Shown here in pieces: positions 53,699 to 61,841 of a DNA stretch of 64,000 nt; the stretch's first letter is position 1; each line of letters starts with the position of its first letter. A program made the translations under genes and the position numbers. This DNA comes from Pseudomonas sp. Bc-h (lineage in GTDB: Bacteria; Pseudomonadota; Gammaproteobacteria; Pseudomonadales; Pseudomonadaceae). The stretch spans positions 311,251 through 375,250 of the forward strand of contig NZ_MUIN01000002.1 in assembly GCF_002080045.1 (NCBI RefSeq). The letters run 5' to 3'. Under the pieces are notes generated by a model. The model saw nothing but the letters and a program-made list of their open reading frames with translations. It was not told the origin of the DNA and did no database searches.

Positions 53699-53953
53699 GT
53701 GGCTAAAGACGACGACAAGAAAAGCAAAGGTGAATCTTCGAAAGCCAGCAAGGACTTGAAGGACAAGAAGTCATCATCGACGAAGAAATCAGCCGCGGCC
53801 GCTGCGCTTTCGAAATCCTCCGAGAAGGCGCCCGCGAAGAAAGACAAGAAAAAGGATGCCGAGCCCAAGAAATCGGCCAAGAAAGCCGATAGCAAGCCGG
53901 AAAAGGCAAAGAAATCCGAGAAGTCGGACAAGCCTGCTAAAAAGAAAAAGTAA
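53699..53953 (+). CDS. Lysine-rich histone H1-like protein
   Basis: An 84-residue protein of Lys, Ala, Ser, Asp and Glu only (KKSAAAAALSKSSEKAPAKKDKKK, KPEKAKKSEKSDKPAKKKK), resembling the histone H1-like tails of AlgP-type regulators but without their repeat domain. It would be disordered and could bind DNA or polyphosphate. The start is GTG at 53699, six bases after AGGTG. A weak hairpin follows the stop at 53966. Confidence 0.65.
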   Translation: MAKDDDKKSKGESSKASKDLKDKKSSSTKKSAAAAALSKSSEKAPAKKDKKKDAEPKKSAKKADSKPEKAKKSEKSDKPAKKKK

Positions 53954-53965
53954 CCCCAGCTCCCC

Positions 53966-53986
53966 GCCAGGGCTTTGCGCCCTGGC
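53966..53986 (+). terminator. Hairpin after the lysine-rich gene
   Basis: GCCAGGGC-TTTGC-GCCCTGGC is a perfect 8-bp stem, 12 bases after the stop. The downstream run is TTCCCC rather than a T-tract, so it may be a weak terminator. It could also serve the minus-strand XdhC gene. Confidence 0.6.
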
Positions 53987-54026
53987 TTCCCCACGTTTTC
54001 TGGCGTTCTATCGACGCAACCGCCTT

Positions 54027-55046
54027 TCAACTGGATTCAGGTAGACCTTCAAACGCTTTAGACCCGGCGACCGACGTCTCGCGCGGCAAGCTGACGCCGT
54101 TCTTGGCTGCCAGAATCTGCGCCATCACGCTGACAGCGATCTCTGCGGGGGTCTTACTGCCGATGTAGATGCCAATTGGCCCATGCAGACGCTCAAGTGA
54201 CTCCTGCGTTTCACCGAAATGTTCGATCAGTCGCTCCCGACGTTGCCGACTGTTGCGCCGCGAGCCGATGGCACCGATGTAAAACGCCGGGCTGTGTAGC
54301 GCTTCGAGCAGAGCGAGATCGTCCAGTTTGGGGTCGTGGCTCAAGGCGACGATGCAGGTTCGCAGATCCACCGCGAAGTCACGGACCACGTCATCGGGCA
54401 TGCCGGCGATGCGCTCCACGCCGTTCACGGCCCAGGCCTGCATGTACTCCGGACGTGGATCACACACCGCAACCTTGAAGCCGTTGAACAAGGCCATGGT
54501 CGCCAGATACTCGGCCAGCGCGCCGGCACCGATCATGAGCATCCGGTAACCGGGCCCCAAGGTATTGAACATCTGCACGCCATCGAAACTGAAAAGCTCC
54601 GGCGTCGCCGTGGGTGCAAGCGTGACCTGCCCGGTTTCCAATGCCAGCCGGCGGCGCACCAGAGAGCCGGCGTCCAGTTGCGCCAGCAGCTCATCGAGCG
54701 ACTGCCACGACGGATCGAACTCCAGAATCAGCTCCAGCGTGCCCCCGCAGGGCAAACCGAACCGATGCGCTTCGTCGGCGCTGATGCCGTAACGAACCAC
54801 TTCGGGGGCGCCCTGCTTCAGGCCCCCTCCTCCATGGGCCGTGGTATAGCGGTGGATGAGGTCGTCTTCGATGCAGCCGCCAGAGACGCTGCCCACCACT
54901 CGACCGTCGTTTCGCAAAGCCATCATCGAGCCTACCGGGCGCGGTGATGAGCCCCAGGTGCGGGCCACCGTGGCAAGCAGAACGTGCTCTCCGGCGGCGA
55001 GCCAGTCCCGCGCGGTACGCAGGACCAGCAGATCAATGCTTTCCAT
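54027..55046 (-). CDS. XdhC family molybdenum-cofactor insertion factor
   Basis: A 339-residue chaperone that sulfurates and inserts the molybdenum cofactor into xanthine-oxidase-type enzymes. The N-terminal XdhC part has WLAAGEHVLLATVARTWGSSPRPVGSMMALRNDGRVVGSVSGGCIEDDL. The C-terminal Rossmann part has RMLMIGAGALAEYLATMALFNGFKVAVCDPRPEY and GAIGSRRNSRQRRERL. GGAG before the ATG sets the start. It is the last gene of the oxidoreductase operon, 11 bases after the cytochrome, and is expected to mature the large subunit at 56428. Confidence 0.92.
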   Translation of the reverse strand: MESIDLLVLRTARDWLAAGEHVLLATVARTWGSSPRPVGSMMALRNDGRVVGSVSGGCIEDDLIHRYTTAHGGGGLKQGAPEVVRYGISADEAHRFGLPCGGTLELILEFDPSWQSLDELLAQLDAGSLVRRRLALETGQVTLAPTATPELFSFDGVQMFNTLGPGYRMLMIGAGALAEYLATMALFNGFKVAVCDPRPEYMQAWAVNGVERIAGMPDDVVRDFAVDLRTCIVALSHDPKLDDLALLEALHSPAFYIGAIGSRRNSRQRRERLIEHFGETQESLERLHGPIGIYIGSKTPAEIAVSVMAQILAAKNGVSLPRETSVAGSKAFEGLPESS

Positions 55047-55057
55047 CTGGCTCTCCT

Positions 55058-56410
55058 TCAGCGCATGTGCAGGATGATCGGGCTGCTACTGGCAGGATCC
55101 GTATGCTCACGCAATTTACTCACGGCCTGCGCGTCGACCGTGCTGCCGTGATTGCCCCATGTGCCCCGCACGAAGGACAACACTTCTGCGATCTGTTGAT
55201 CCGACAGCTGCTCACGGAATGCCGGCATGCGATAGGCGTCCGGCACACCGGCGGCAACGACGCGCTGTGAGCCATTGAGGGTGATATTGATGGCAGACGC
55301 GGACTCTTTTGCCAAGGCCGACGTGGCGCCCGCGAGCGGCGGCATCCACTCGGATTGCCCTTTGCCGTCTAGACCGTGGCAGGACGCGCAGCGCGTCACA
55401 TAGGTGTGAGCGCCAGGTTTATCGAGAAGCGCCGCAGCCGAGCCTTCTGCGTACTGCCACTGTTCTCCGTCGCGCTGACGATCACCCGGTAACGACTTCA
55501 GATACCGGGCGATGGCCGCCAGATCCTCGTCGCTCATGAACTGCGTGGAATTGTTGAACGCCTCAGTCATCGAGCCGTAGACCACCGCGTGTCTGTTGCG
55601 ACCGGTCTTGAGGAACTGCACGATCTCCGGTTCGCTCCATCGGCCCAAGCCTGTGTTGTGGTCGTCACGCAAGCTCGGCGCGTACCAACCGTCGAGCAAG
55701 GCGCCGGCGAGGAACGGCGTGCCTGACTCATCGAGTGCCTTCTCATTGAATGCGAGGCCTCGCGGCGTGTGACAGCTGCCGCAATGCCCGGCGCCCTGAA
55801 CCAGATAGGCACCGCGGTTCCACAGGTCATCCTGCGAAGTTTTGGGTGCGTATGGCTCGGCGTCGACGAACACGCCATTCCACAGCGCAATCGGCCAACG
55901 CATGTTAAGCGGCCAGGGGATTGCACTCGCGATGTTCGCTTGCTTGACCGGCGCCACGCCTTTCATGAAGAAGGCATACAAGGCACGTACGTCGTCATCA
56001 CTGAGTTTGGCGTAGGAAGGATACGGCATGGCGGGATATAAACGGCGGCTGCCAGGTGCCACACCGTGACGCACCGCGCGGTCGAAGTCCGTCAGGCTGT
56101 AGCGGCCAATACCGGTTTCGGGGTCTGGGGTGATATTGGTGGCATGAATCGCCCCCAACGGTGTGGCCATTTCCAGGCCGCCAGCGAATGGCGCCCCGCC
56201 TGGCACACTGTGGCAGGCCACGCAGTCGCTGAGTCTGGCGACGTATTCGCCACGGGCGACCAACGCCGGGTCGAGATCGGCCACGGCGAGCTGATTGTTT
56301 TCGAGGTGCGAGACAGGCTCGCGCGTGACATACCAGGCCAGCAGGCCTGCCGCGACCAGGCAGGGCACAGCCAGCCAGCCAACGGTTCTTGCGAATCGGC
56401 TGTTATTCAT
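55058..56410 (-). CDS. Triheme cytochrome c, electron acceptor of the molybdenum enzyme
   Basis: A 450-residue periplasmic cytochrome of the alcohol/aldehyde-dehydrogenase cytochrome type. An N-terminal hydrophobic anchor (VGWLAVPCLVAAGLLAWYV) is followed by three heme sites: C63-V-A-C66-H67, C210-G-S-C213-H214 and C341-A-S-C344-H345. It would take electrons from the 2Fe-2S/molybdenum enzyme and pass them to the respiratory chain. CGGAG precedes the ATG. It lies 17 bases after the large-subunit gene. Confidence 0.93.
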   Translation of the reverse strand: MNNSRFARTVGWLAVPCLVAAGLLAWYVTREPVSHLENNQLAVADLDPALVARGEYVARLSDCVACHSVPGGAPFAGGLEMATPLGAIHATNITPDPETGIGRYSLTDFDRAVRHGVAPGSRRLYPAMPYPSYAKLSDDDVRALYAFFMKGVAPVKQANIASAIPWPLNMRWPIALWNGVFVDAEPYAPKTSQDDLWNRGAYLVQGAGHCGSCHTPRGLAFNEKALDESGTPFLAGALLDGWYAPSLRDDHNTGLGRWSEPEIVQFLKTGRNRHAVVYGSMTEAFNNSTQFMSDEDLAAIARYLKSLPGDRQRDGEQWQYAEGSAAALLDKPGAHTYVTRCASCHGLDGKGQSEWMPPLAGATSALAKESASAINITLNGSQRVVAAGVPDAYRMPAFREQLSDQQIAEVLSFVRGTWGNHGSTVDAQAVSKLREHTDPASSSPIILHMR

Positions 56411-56427
56411 GGACGCTCCGGCGCTGA

Positions 56428-58677
56428 TCAGGTGAAGGTGTGTCGACTCATGGGCAGGCTGCGAACCCGCTGGCCCGTCAGTGTCGCCACCGCATTGGCG
56501 ACTGCTGGTGCAACGGCCGGAAGCGGCGGTTCGCCGACTCCCCCCATTTTTTCCCCGCTCTCGACGATCCGCACATGCACCCGTGCCATCCGCGCAGGCG
56601 GCAGAATCGGATACAGGTCGTAGTTCCGCGCCCGGGGTTTGCCATCAATCCACACCGACTCCTCCACCAGCGTCTGAGAAAGCCCCAACGCCACAGCACC
56701 ATTGACCTGAGCGTCCACGATCGCCGGATTGACAATGCTGCCGGGGTCGATCGCTTGCCAGATGTCATGCACCTTGACCTGCCCGTTTTCGATGGACACC
56801 TCGGCGATCACCGCAGTCTGGGTACCGAACGGCGAAGCCATCGCGACGCCCCGCGCACGCTTGGTGCCATCCTCGGCGGTAAACGGGCCGCGCTTCCAGC
56901 CACCCGACAACTCACCGACAGCCTGCAGCAATGTGGTCAGGCGTTTGTTGTCACGCAACAGATGCAGACGCAATTCGAACGGGTCTTTCCCGCCTTTGTC
57001 GGCCAGCTCATCAAGGAACGATTCATAGAAAAAGTCATTGAGGGAATTGCCCACCGAGCGCCAGTAACCGAGCATCGCCGGGCCTTTCACGTAGATCTGG
57101 GCAATGCGTTTGTTCGGGATGGCGTAGGACTTCCCGGACAATCCTTCAAGCGCCGTAGGGTCGATCTTTTCACCCTGCTTGCCCGCCAGGGCCTCGGTCG
57201 GACCTTCGGTGGCACTGATCGCTTCGATTGCCAGCGGCCAGCCGTCGTTATCCAGCGCGGCGCGAAAATTGACCGCCGCCACAGGGCGCAGCACATCACG
57301 CAGAAACTCCTCCTCGCGGCTCCAGATCAGCTTGACCGGACGCCCGACCGCCTTGGCCAGGACAATGGCCTGCGGGTAAGGATTGGCGGAGTCGTAAAGA
57401 AAGTGTCGGCCGAAAAACCCGCCCAACAGCGGCGAATGCAGCGTGATCTGCGAGGGATCAAGGCCGGTGCGTTTGGCGATATCGGCGCGGAACATGTCCG
57501 GTGCCTGATTGGGCAGCCAGACCTCCAGAGAACCATCCGAATTGAAGCGTGCCAATGCCGATGGCGGCTCCAACTGGCCGTGGTTCAGGTACTGATTGTG
57601 GTAAGTGGCCTCGACACGGCTTTTGGCGTTGGCCAGGCTTGCGGCAACATCGCCCTGGTTTTCATCATCGCGAGCAGGGCCTTTTTCTGCAGCCAGCCGC
57701 TTGAAGTGCGCGTCGCTGGAGAAGTCCGCCGGCATCGGCCGCACCTTGCTGTCGGCCGCTGGCTCCTGCCAGTCGACCTGAATCGCTTCCACCGCACGTT
57801 TTGCGTGCCACCAGCGCTCGGCAACCACCGCAACCGCACCCTCCAGACGGTGCACCGAATGCACGCCTTTCATGGCCTTGACCTGATCTTCGTTGCGCAG
57901 GTTCGCCACGGTCATGCCAAGGCGTGGCGCGTGCTGAACAGCCGCGTGGAGCATGCCGTCGACCTGCAGATCGATGCTGTACAGCGCCTTGCCGGTGGAT
58001 TTGTCGTAAGCATCGAGACGCTTCACGGGCTTGCCGATCCAGCGGAACTGGCTCGGATCACGCAGTTGCACGCTGGCAGGATCGGGCACCGGCAAGTTCA
58101 TCGCGCGTTCGGCCAACGCGCCGTAAGTCAGTGAGCGACCCGACGCGGCATGCACCACCTTGCCAGGCTCGGTGGTCAGTTCGCTCACCGGGACTTTGAG
58201 TTCCTCAGCCCCCGCCTCCAGCAGCATAGCGCGAGCCAGTGCGCCGAGTCGGCGCATGACCGGGTAGCTCATGCGCACCGACATGCTGCCGCCGGTGATG
58301 CGCATGCCGTTTTCCATCACCACGTACGCCTCGCCAGGCGGCGCGGCCTCGACCAGAAAGGTCGACGGATCGGCGTCGAGTTCTTCACCGATGATCTGGG
58401 CCATGGCGGTGAACGTGCCCTGCCCGCCTTCCATGAACGGGCACAGCAGACGCACGCGGTTGTCTGGGCGGATTTCCAGAAACGCCGGAACCTGCGTACC
58501 GCGCTCGGCCGTCGCTGCGGCTGCGGCCTGTACGCGGGGTGAACCGAGCGGCAGGCCGAAACCGATCACCAGCGCGCCCACCGCGGTCCCGGTCAGAAAG
58601 CGCCGACGGGAGAGGTTGACCGGATCAGTCAGCACGAGGGTTGACGGCTCCAGCGAAGGATCGATACGCACGTTCAT
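56428..58677 (-). CDS. iorB: Molybdopterin-binding large subunit, isoquinoline 1-oxidoreductase type
   Basis: A 749-residue subunit of a xanthine-oxidase-family hydroxylase of the IorB type. A twin-arginine signal is present (NLSRRRFLTGTAVGALVIG), so the enzyme is exported folded. The molybdenum domains include FMEGGQGTFTAMAQIIGEELD, LLGGFFGRHFLYDS, WSREEEFLRDVLRP and KMGGVGEPPLPAVAPAVANAV, the last with the catalytic-Glu segment GVGEPPLP. It overlaps the small-subunit gene by ATGA. The substrate could be an N-heterocycle or an aldehyde. Confidence 0.92.
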   Translation of the reverse strand: MNVRIDPSLEPSTLVLTDPVNLSRRRFLTGTAVGALVIGFGLPLGSPRVQAAAAATAERGTQVPAFLEIRPDNRVRLLCPFMEGGQGTFTAMAQIIGEELDADPSTFLVEAAPPGEAYVVMENGMRITGGSMSVRMSYPVMRRLGALARAMLLEAGAEELKVPVSELTTEPGKVVHAASGRSLTYGALAERAMNLPVPDPASVQLRDPSQFRWIGKPVKRLDAYDKSTGKALYSIDLQVDGMLHAAVQHAPRLGMTVANLRNEDQVKAMKGVHSVHRLEGAVAVVAERWWHAKRAVEAIQVDWQEPAADSKVRPMPADFSSDAHFKRLAAEKGPARDDENQGDVAASLANAKSRVEATYHNQYLNHGQLEPPSALARFNSDGSLEVWLPNQAPDMFRADIAKRTGLDPSQITLHSPLLGGFFGRHFLYDSANPYPQAIVLAKAVGRPVKLIWSREEEFLRDVLRPVAAVNFRAALDNDGWPLAIEAISATEGPTEALAGKQGEKIDPTALEGLSGKSYAIPNKRIAQIYVKGPAMLGYWRSVGNSLNDFFYESFLDELADKGGKDPFELRLHLLRDNKRLTTLLQAVGELSGGWKRGPFTAEDGTKRARGVAMASPFGTQTAVIAEVSIENGQVKVHDIWQAIDPGSIVNPAIVDAQVNGAVALGLSQTLVEESVWIDGKPRARNYDLYPILPPARMARVHVRIVESGEKMGGVGEPPLPAVAPAVANAVATLTGQRVRSLPMSRHTFT

Positions 58678-59132
58678 GATGCATCCCCCCTGCCAGCGAG
58701 TTCATGCACGGCAGCATGAATGGCGTTGTAAGTGCCGCAGCGACACAGGTTGACCATCGCCGCCTCGATCTGCGCATCACTCGGCTTGGGGTTTTGCTTG
58801 AGCAGCGCCGTGGCCGCCACGACCTGACCGGACTGGCAATACCCGCACTGAGCGACCTGCAGATCGACCCAGGTTGCGACCACCCGCTTGCCCACTTCAT
58901 CGGCTTCAATGGCCTCGATGGTGGTGACCTCTCGGCCCACCACACCAGCCACCGGCGTCACGCACGAGCGCACGACATTGCCGTCCACCAGCACCGAGCA
59001 GGCGCCGCATTGCGCCAGTCCGCAGCCGTACTTGGTCCCGGTCATGCCCAGGTCATCGCGGATCACCCACAACAGCGGCGTGTCGGCGTCGGCATCGACC
59101 TGATAGGTCTTCTGGTTGATTCGTAATTCCAT
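58674..59132 (-). CDS. iorA: 2Fe-2S small subunit, isoquinoline 1-oxidoreductase type
   Basis: A 152-residue iron-sulfur protein with two clusters: the plant-ferredoxin-like set C37, C42, C45 and C57, and the C-terminal set C96, C99, C130 and C132. This is the small subunit that carries electrons from the molybdenum site. It lacks a signal peptide and is presumably carried across the membrane by the Tat signal on the large subunit. The ribosome binding site is modest (GGGTGA). It is the first gene of the operon and is preceded by an AraC gene. Confidence 0.93.
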   Translation of the reverse strand: MELRINQKTYQVDADADTPLLWVIRDDLGMTGTKYGCGLAQCGACSVLVDGNVVRSCVTPVAGVVGREVTTIEAIEADEVGKRVVATWVDLQVAQCGYCQSGQVVAATALLKQNPKPSDAQIEAAMVNLCRCGTYNAIHAAVHELAGRGDAS

Positions 59133-59220
59133 GGTTCACCCGCTCGATCATCGGTTGACGTGCATTGTTATGAACGGTGACACGCAGCGAGGCGCATCAA
59201 CGGTAAAGCGTGTCTTGCGC

Positions 59221-60153
59221 TCAACTTGCCACATTGCCGAGGGCTTGCGCCTCCAGTGGCTGCCCCCGCAGCAGCGACATGTCACGACTCGGCGCGGTGC
59301 CGAACAGGCGAGCATATTCGCGACTGAACTGCGAGGGGCTTTCATACCCGACGGCGAATGCCGCCCGCGAGACATCCAGGCGCTCTATCAGCATCAGCCG
59401 ACGTGCCTCGTTCAGGCGCAGCCATTTCTGGTACTGCAGCGGGCTCATGCCCGTCAGTTGGCGAAAATGGTGGTGGAAGGTCGGTGCGCTCATCTGCACG
59501 CGCGCGGCCAGATCATCGATGCGCAGCGCGGTGGCGTAGTTGAGCTTGAGCCAGTCGATGGCTTTGGCGATGCGATAACCCTGCCCATCGACGGCCGTGA
59601 TCTGGCGCAGCCGTGGCCCCTGATCGGTATGCAGCAGCCGATAGTGGATTTCCCGCAGAATCAGCGGCGCCAGCACGGGGATCGCCTCGGGTTCATCGAG
59701 CAGTGCCAGTAACCGGTCCAGCGCGCCTTCCAGCGCCGGCGACATCTGGCCGATACCCGCCCCTGCCCCTTCCGCTCGCTGACGCGTTGCCGGCAAGCCA
59801 CCTTTGGCGATGACCTCGGCGAGCATGCTCACATCCAGTTTCAGCACCAGCCCGACACAGGGATGTTCAGCACTGGCCGCGAGCACTTCGGAGTTGGCCG
59901 GCAAATCCAGTGATGTGACCAGAAACCGCGAATGGTCATAACGGTACCCCTCACCACCCACCCACAGCCGCTTCTCGCCGCGGCCCACCAGAATCAGGCT
60001 TGGCTCGATCATGCACACCGCGGGCGGCGCTGGCTGGTCGCGACGAAACAGCGACAGGCCTGATATGGACGTGGCGAAGTCGCCCTGGACGCTTACGCGC
60101 GGGTCAATGTTTGACGCCAGAACGGATTCATGGCGCTGGGTGGTCGACAGCAT
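59221..60153 (-). CDS. AraC family regulator of the molybdenum-hydroxylase operon
   Basis: A 310-residue AraC regulator with an N-terminal cupin-type sensing domain (AraC_N: ISGLSLFRRDQPAPPAVCMIEPSLILVGRGEKRLWVGGEGYRYDHSRFLVTSLDLP) and a C-terminal double helix-turn-helix (IDDLAARVQMSAPTFHHHFRQLTGMSPLQYQKWLRLNEARRLM, SRAAFAVGYESPSQFSREYARLFG). AraC_N proteins of this type usually control an adjacent oxidoreductase. It lies 88 bases upstream of iorA in the same direction and is divergent from an MFS exporter. Confidence 0.92.
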   Translation of the reverse strand: MLSTTQRHESVLASNIDPRVSVQGDFATSISGLSLFRRDQPAPPAVCMIEPSLILVGRGEKRLWVGGEGYRYDHSRFLVTSLDLPANSEVLAASAEHPCVGLVLKLDVSMLAEVIAKGGLPATRQRAEGAGAGIGQMSPALEGALDRLLALLDEPEAIPVLAPLILREIHYRLLHTDQGPRLRQITAVDGQGYRIAKAIDWLKLNYATALRIDDLAARVQMSAPTFHHHFRQLTGMSPLQYQKWLRLNEARRLMLIERLDVSRAAFAVGYESPSQFSREYARLFGTAPSRDMSLLRGQPLEAQALGNVAS

Positions 60154-60491
60154 GGCAGGACTCTTATGTTGGCCGAACGCTTCGTTGACTGAACTCTAAT
60201 CCGCTGCTGAGGGGTTTCCTATCCATCACCCTGCATCCTCATAGGATTAGGCAAGCATTCAAGAGGAATGCACTAGGGCGCGGGCCGATCGACCGGGAGA
60301 ATGTGTCGAACTGTTACGGGAGAGCCGCAACGCCGGTTGTCGCTCGCCGAGCCCGGGCAGGTGAAAAAACCGCGTATCCCGGTCGCTCGGATGAACCAGA
60401 GCGAACGGCCTGTCCCTTGATTTTCAGCACGTTTCACCGCCCGGCTTTTCAGCGCGGTGAAGCAACGCGCTTTCGCATTACAGGTACCCCG
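60154..60491. other. Spacer between AraC and the MFS exporter
   Basis: A 338-base divergent spacer without a gene. The exporter frame stays open upstream to 60303, but the sequence before 60492 is not protein-like. The palindrome at 60255 is its main feature. Confidence 0.5.
60255..60271. promoter_or_regulatory. Candidate operator in the AraC/MFS spacer
   Basis: GCATTC-AAGAG-GAATGC is a perfect 6-bp inverted repeat with a 5-bp centre, 102 bases upstream of the AraC start and about 220 bases upstream of the exporter start. It may be bound by the AraC protein or another regulator. Inference from position. Confidence 0.3.
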
Positions 60492-61688
60492 ATGACTTCT
60501 CGCTCTACACCACAACGCGGCTGGAGCGCCGTGCTCGCCATGTCGTTGGCCGCATTCGCCCTGGTCGCCTCAGAATTCATGCCCGTCAGTCTGCTGACCC
60601 CGATTGCGACAGAGTTGCACATCACCGAAGGCCAGGCCGGCCAGGGGATCTCCGTGTCCGGTGCGTTCGCTCTGATCACAAGTCTGGTCATTGCCGCGAT
60701 TGCCGCTCGTGTCGAACGCAAGAAGCTGCTGCTGTGCCTGACCTTGCTGATGATCGTGTCAGGAACCGTCGTTGCCCTCGCGCCAGGCTATCCGTCATTC
60801 ATGCTTGGCCGTGCCTTGATCGGCGTCGCTATCGGAGGTTTCTGGTCATTGTCGGCAGCCACTGCGATGCGCCTGGTGCCCGCCGGACAGGTTTCCCGGG
60901 CGCTGGCCATCGTCAATGGCGGTAACGCACTTGCAACGGTCATTGCCGCCCCGGCGGGCAGCTTCCTGGGCTCGCTGATTGGCTGGCGCGGCGCATTTTT
61001 CTGTGTCGTTCCTGTCGCCGCGGTGGCGGCGGTTTGGCTGATGATCAGTCTTCCGTCCTTCAAGGACGAGCGCCAGCCAGGTAGCGGTAACGCCCTGCGA
61101 CTGATGAAGCAGCTGCCAGTTGCCTTGGGAATGGTCGCGGTGAGCGTATTTTTCATGGGCCAGTTCATGCTGTTCACTTACTTGCGCCCATTCCTTGAAG
61201 CCGTGACCGGTGTCAGCGTTTCAACACTGTCCTTGATGCTACTGGGGCTTGGCGTTGCAGGTTTCGTCGGGACTTTTCTGATCGAAAGATTCCTCGGTAA
61301 AGGCCTCTACCGCACACTGACGGTTATCCCGCTGATAATGGCGGTGATTGCGCTGGCGCTGGTGAACTTCGGTGCATCGCCTCTGTTCACCGCCGTGCTC
61401 CTTGGCCTTTGGGGTCTGGTCGCGACCGCTGCGCCCGTGGGATGGTGGACATGGCTGGCGCAAACTCTCCCTGATGACGCTGAAGCCGGTGGCGGTTTGC
61501 TGGTGGCAATTGTCCAGTTGGCTATCGCAAGCGGAGCAATCGTCGGCGGCCTGGCCTTCGATCTCAGTGGCTATCGAGCGACTTTCGAGCTGAGCGCAGC
61601 CGTGCTGGTCGCCGCCGCTGTCCTTGCCTGGCTGGCAGGTCGCAGCGCCTCCGAAGTTCATCTGCCGGAGTCGAACGCGACCGCGTGA
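60492..61688 (+). CDS. DHA1-type MFS exporter
   Basis: A 398-residue, 12-segment permease of the AraJ/NepI/YdhP group: AMSLAAFALVASEFMPVSLLTPIATELHITEGQAGQGISVSGAFALITSLVIAAIAARVERKKLLL, RALIGVAIGGFWSLSAATAMRLVP and AIVNGGNALATVIAAPAGSFLGSLIGWRGAFF. This family exports sugars, nucleosides or drugs. The ATG at 60492 was chosen because the conserved N-terminus begins there; the ribosome binding site is weak (GGTACC). It is divergent from the AraC gene. Its C-terminal half is intact, unlike the remnant at 35.3 kb. Confidence 0.9.
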   Translation: MTSRSTPQRGWSAVLAMSLAAFALVASEFMPVSLLTPIATELHITEGQAGQGISVSGAFALITSLVIAAIAARVERKKLLLCLTLLMIVSGTVVALAPGYPSFMLGRALIGVAIGGFWSLSAATAMRLVPAGQVSRALAIVNGGNALATVIAAPAGSFLGSLIGWRGAFFCVVPVAAVAAVWLMISLPSFKDERQPGSGNALRLMKQLPVALGMVAVSVFFMGQFMLFTYLRPFLEAVTGVSVSTLSLMLLGLGVAGFVGTFLIERFLGKGLYRTLTVIPLIMAVIALALVNFGASPLFTAVLLGLWGLVATAAPVGWWTWLAQTLPDDAEAGGGLLVAIVQLAIASGAIVGGLAFDLSGYRATFELSAAVLVAAAVLAWLAGRSASEVHLPESNATA

Positions 61689-61707
61689 TGCCATCGGCAG
61701 CTGATGT

Positions 61708-61772
61708 CATGCAGCTAGTTTCATGCAGCTGCGCGCATTCAGCTGTGCTCATGCAACTGTGCTCATGCAACC
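61708..61772 (+). repeat. Five-unit 13/14-bp tandem repeat
   Basis: TCATGCAGCT-like units begin at 61708, 61721, 61735 (degenerate, GCATTCAGCT), 61749 and 61763, spaced 13 or 14 bases. It lies between the exporter stop and the cystathionine beta-synthase promoter region. The regular helical-turn-scale phasing is seen directly; the role is unknown. Confidence 0.65.
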
Positions 61773-61841
61773 GCCGATCCGCTGCACAATTTCGCCCCAG
61801 CGCTGTCCACTCCATATCTATCGCGCATGTGAGGATGTGAC

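Noticed and set aside
56440..58134. Long plus-strand open frame (564 codons) opposite the molybdenum large-subunit gene
   Set aside because: It is fully antisense to a strongly supported gene, has Arg/His-rich non-protein composition, and no ribosome binding site; typical high-GC shadow.
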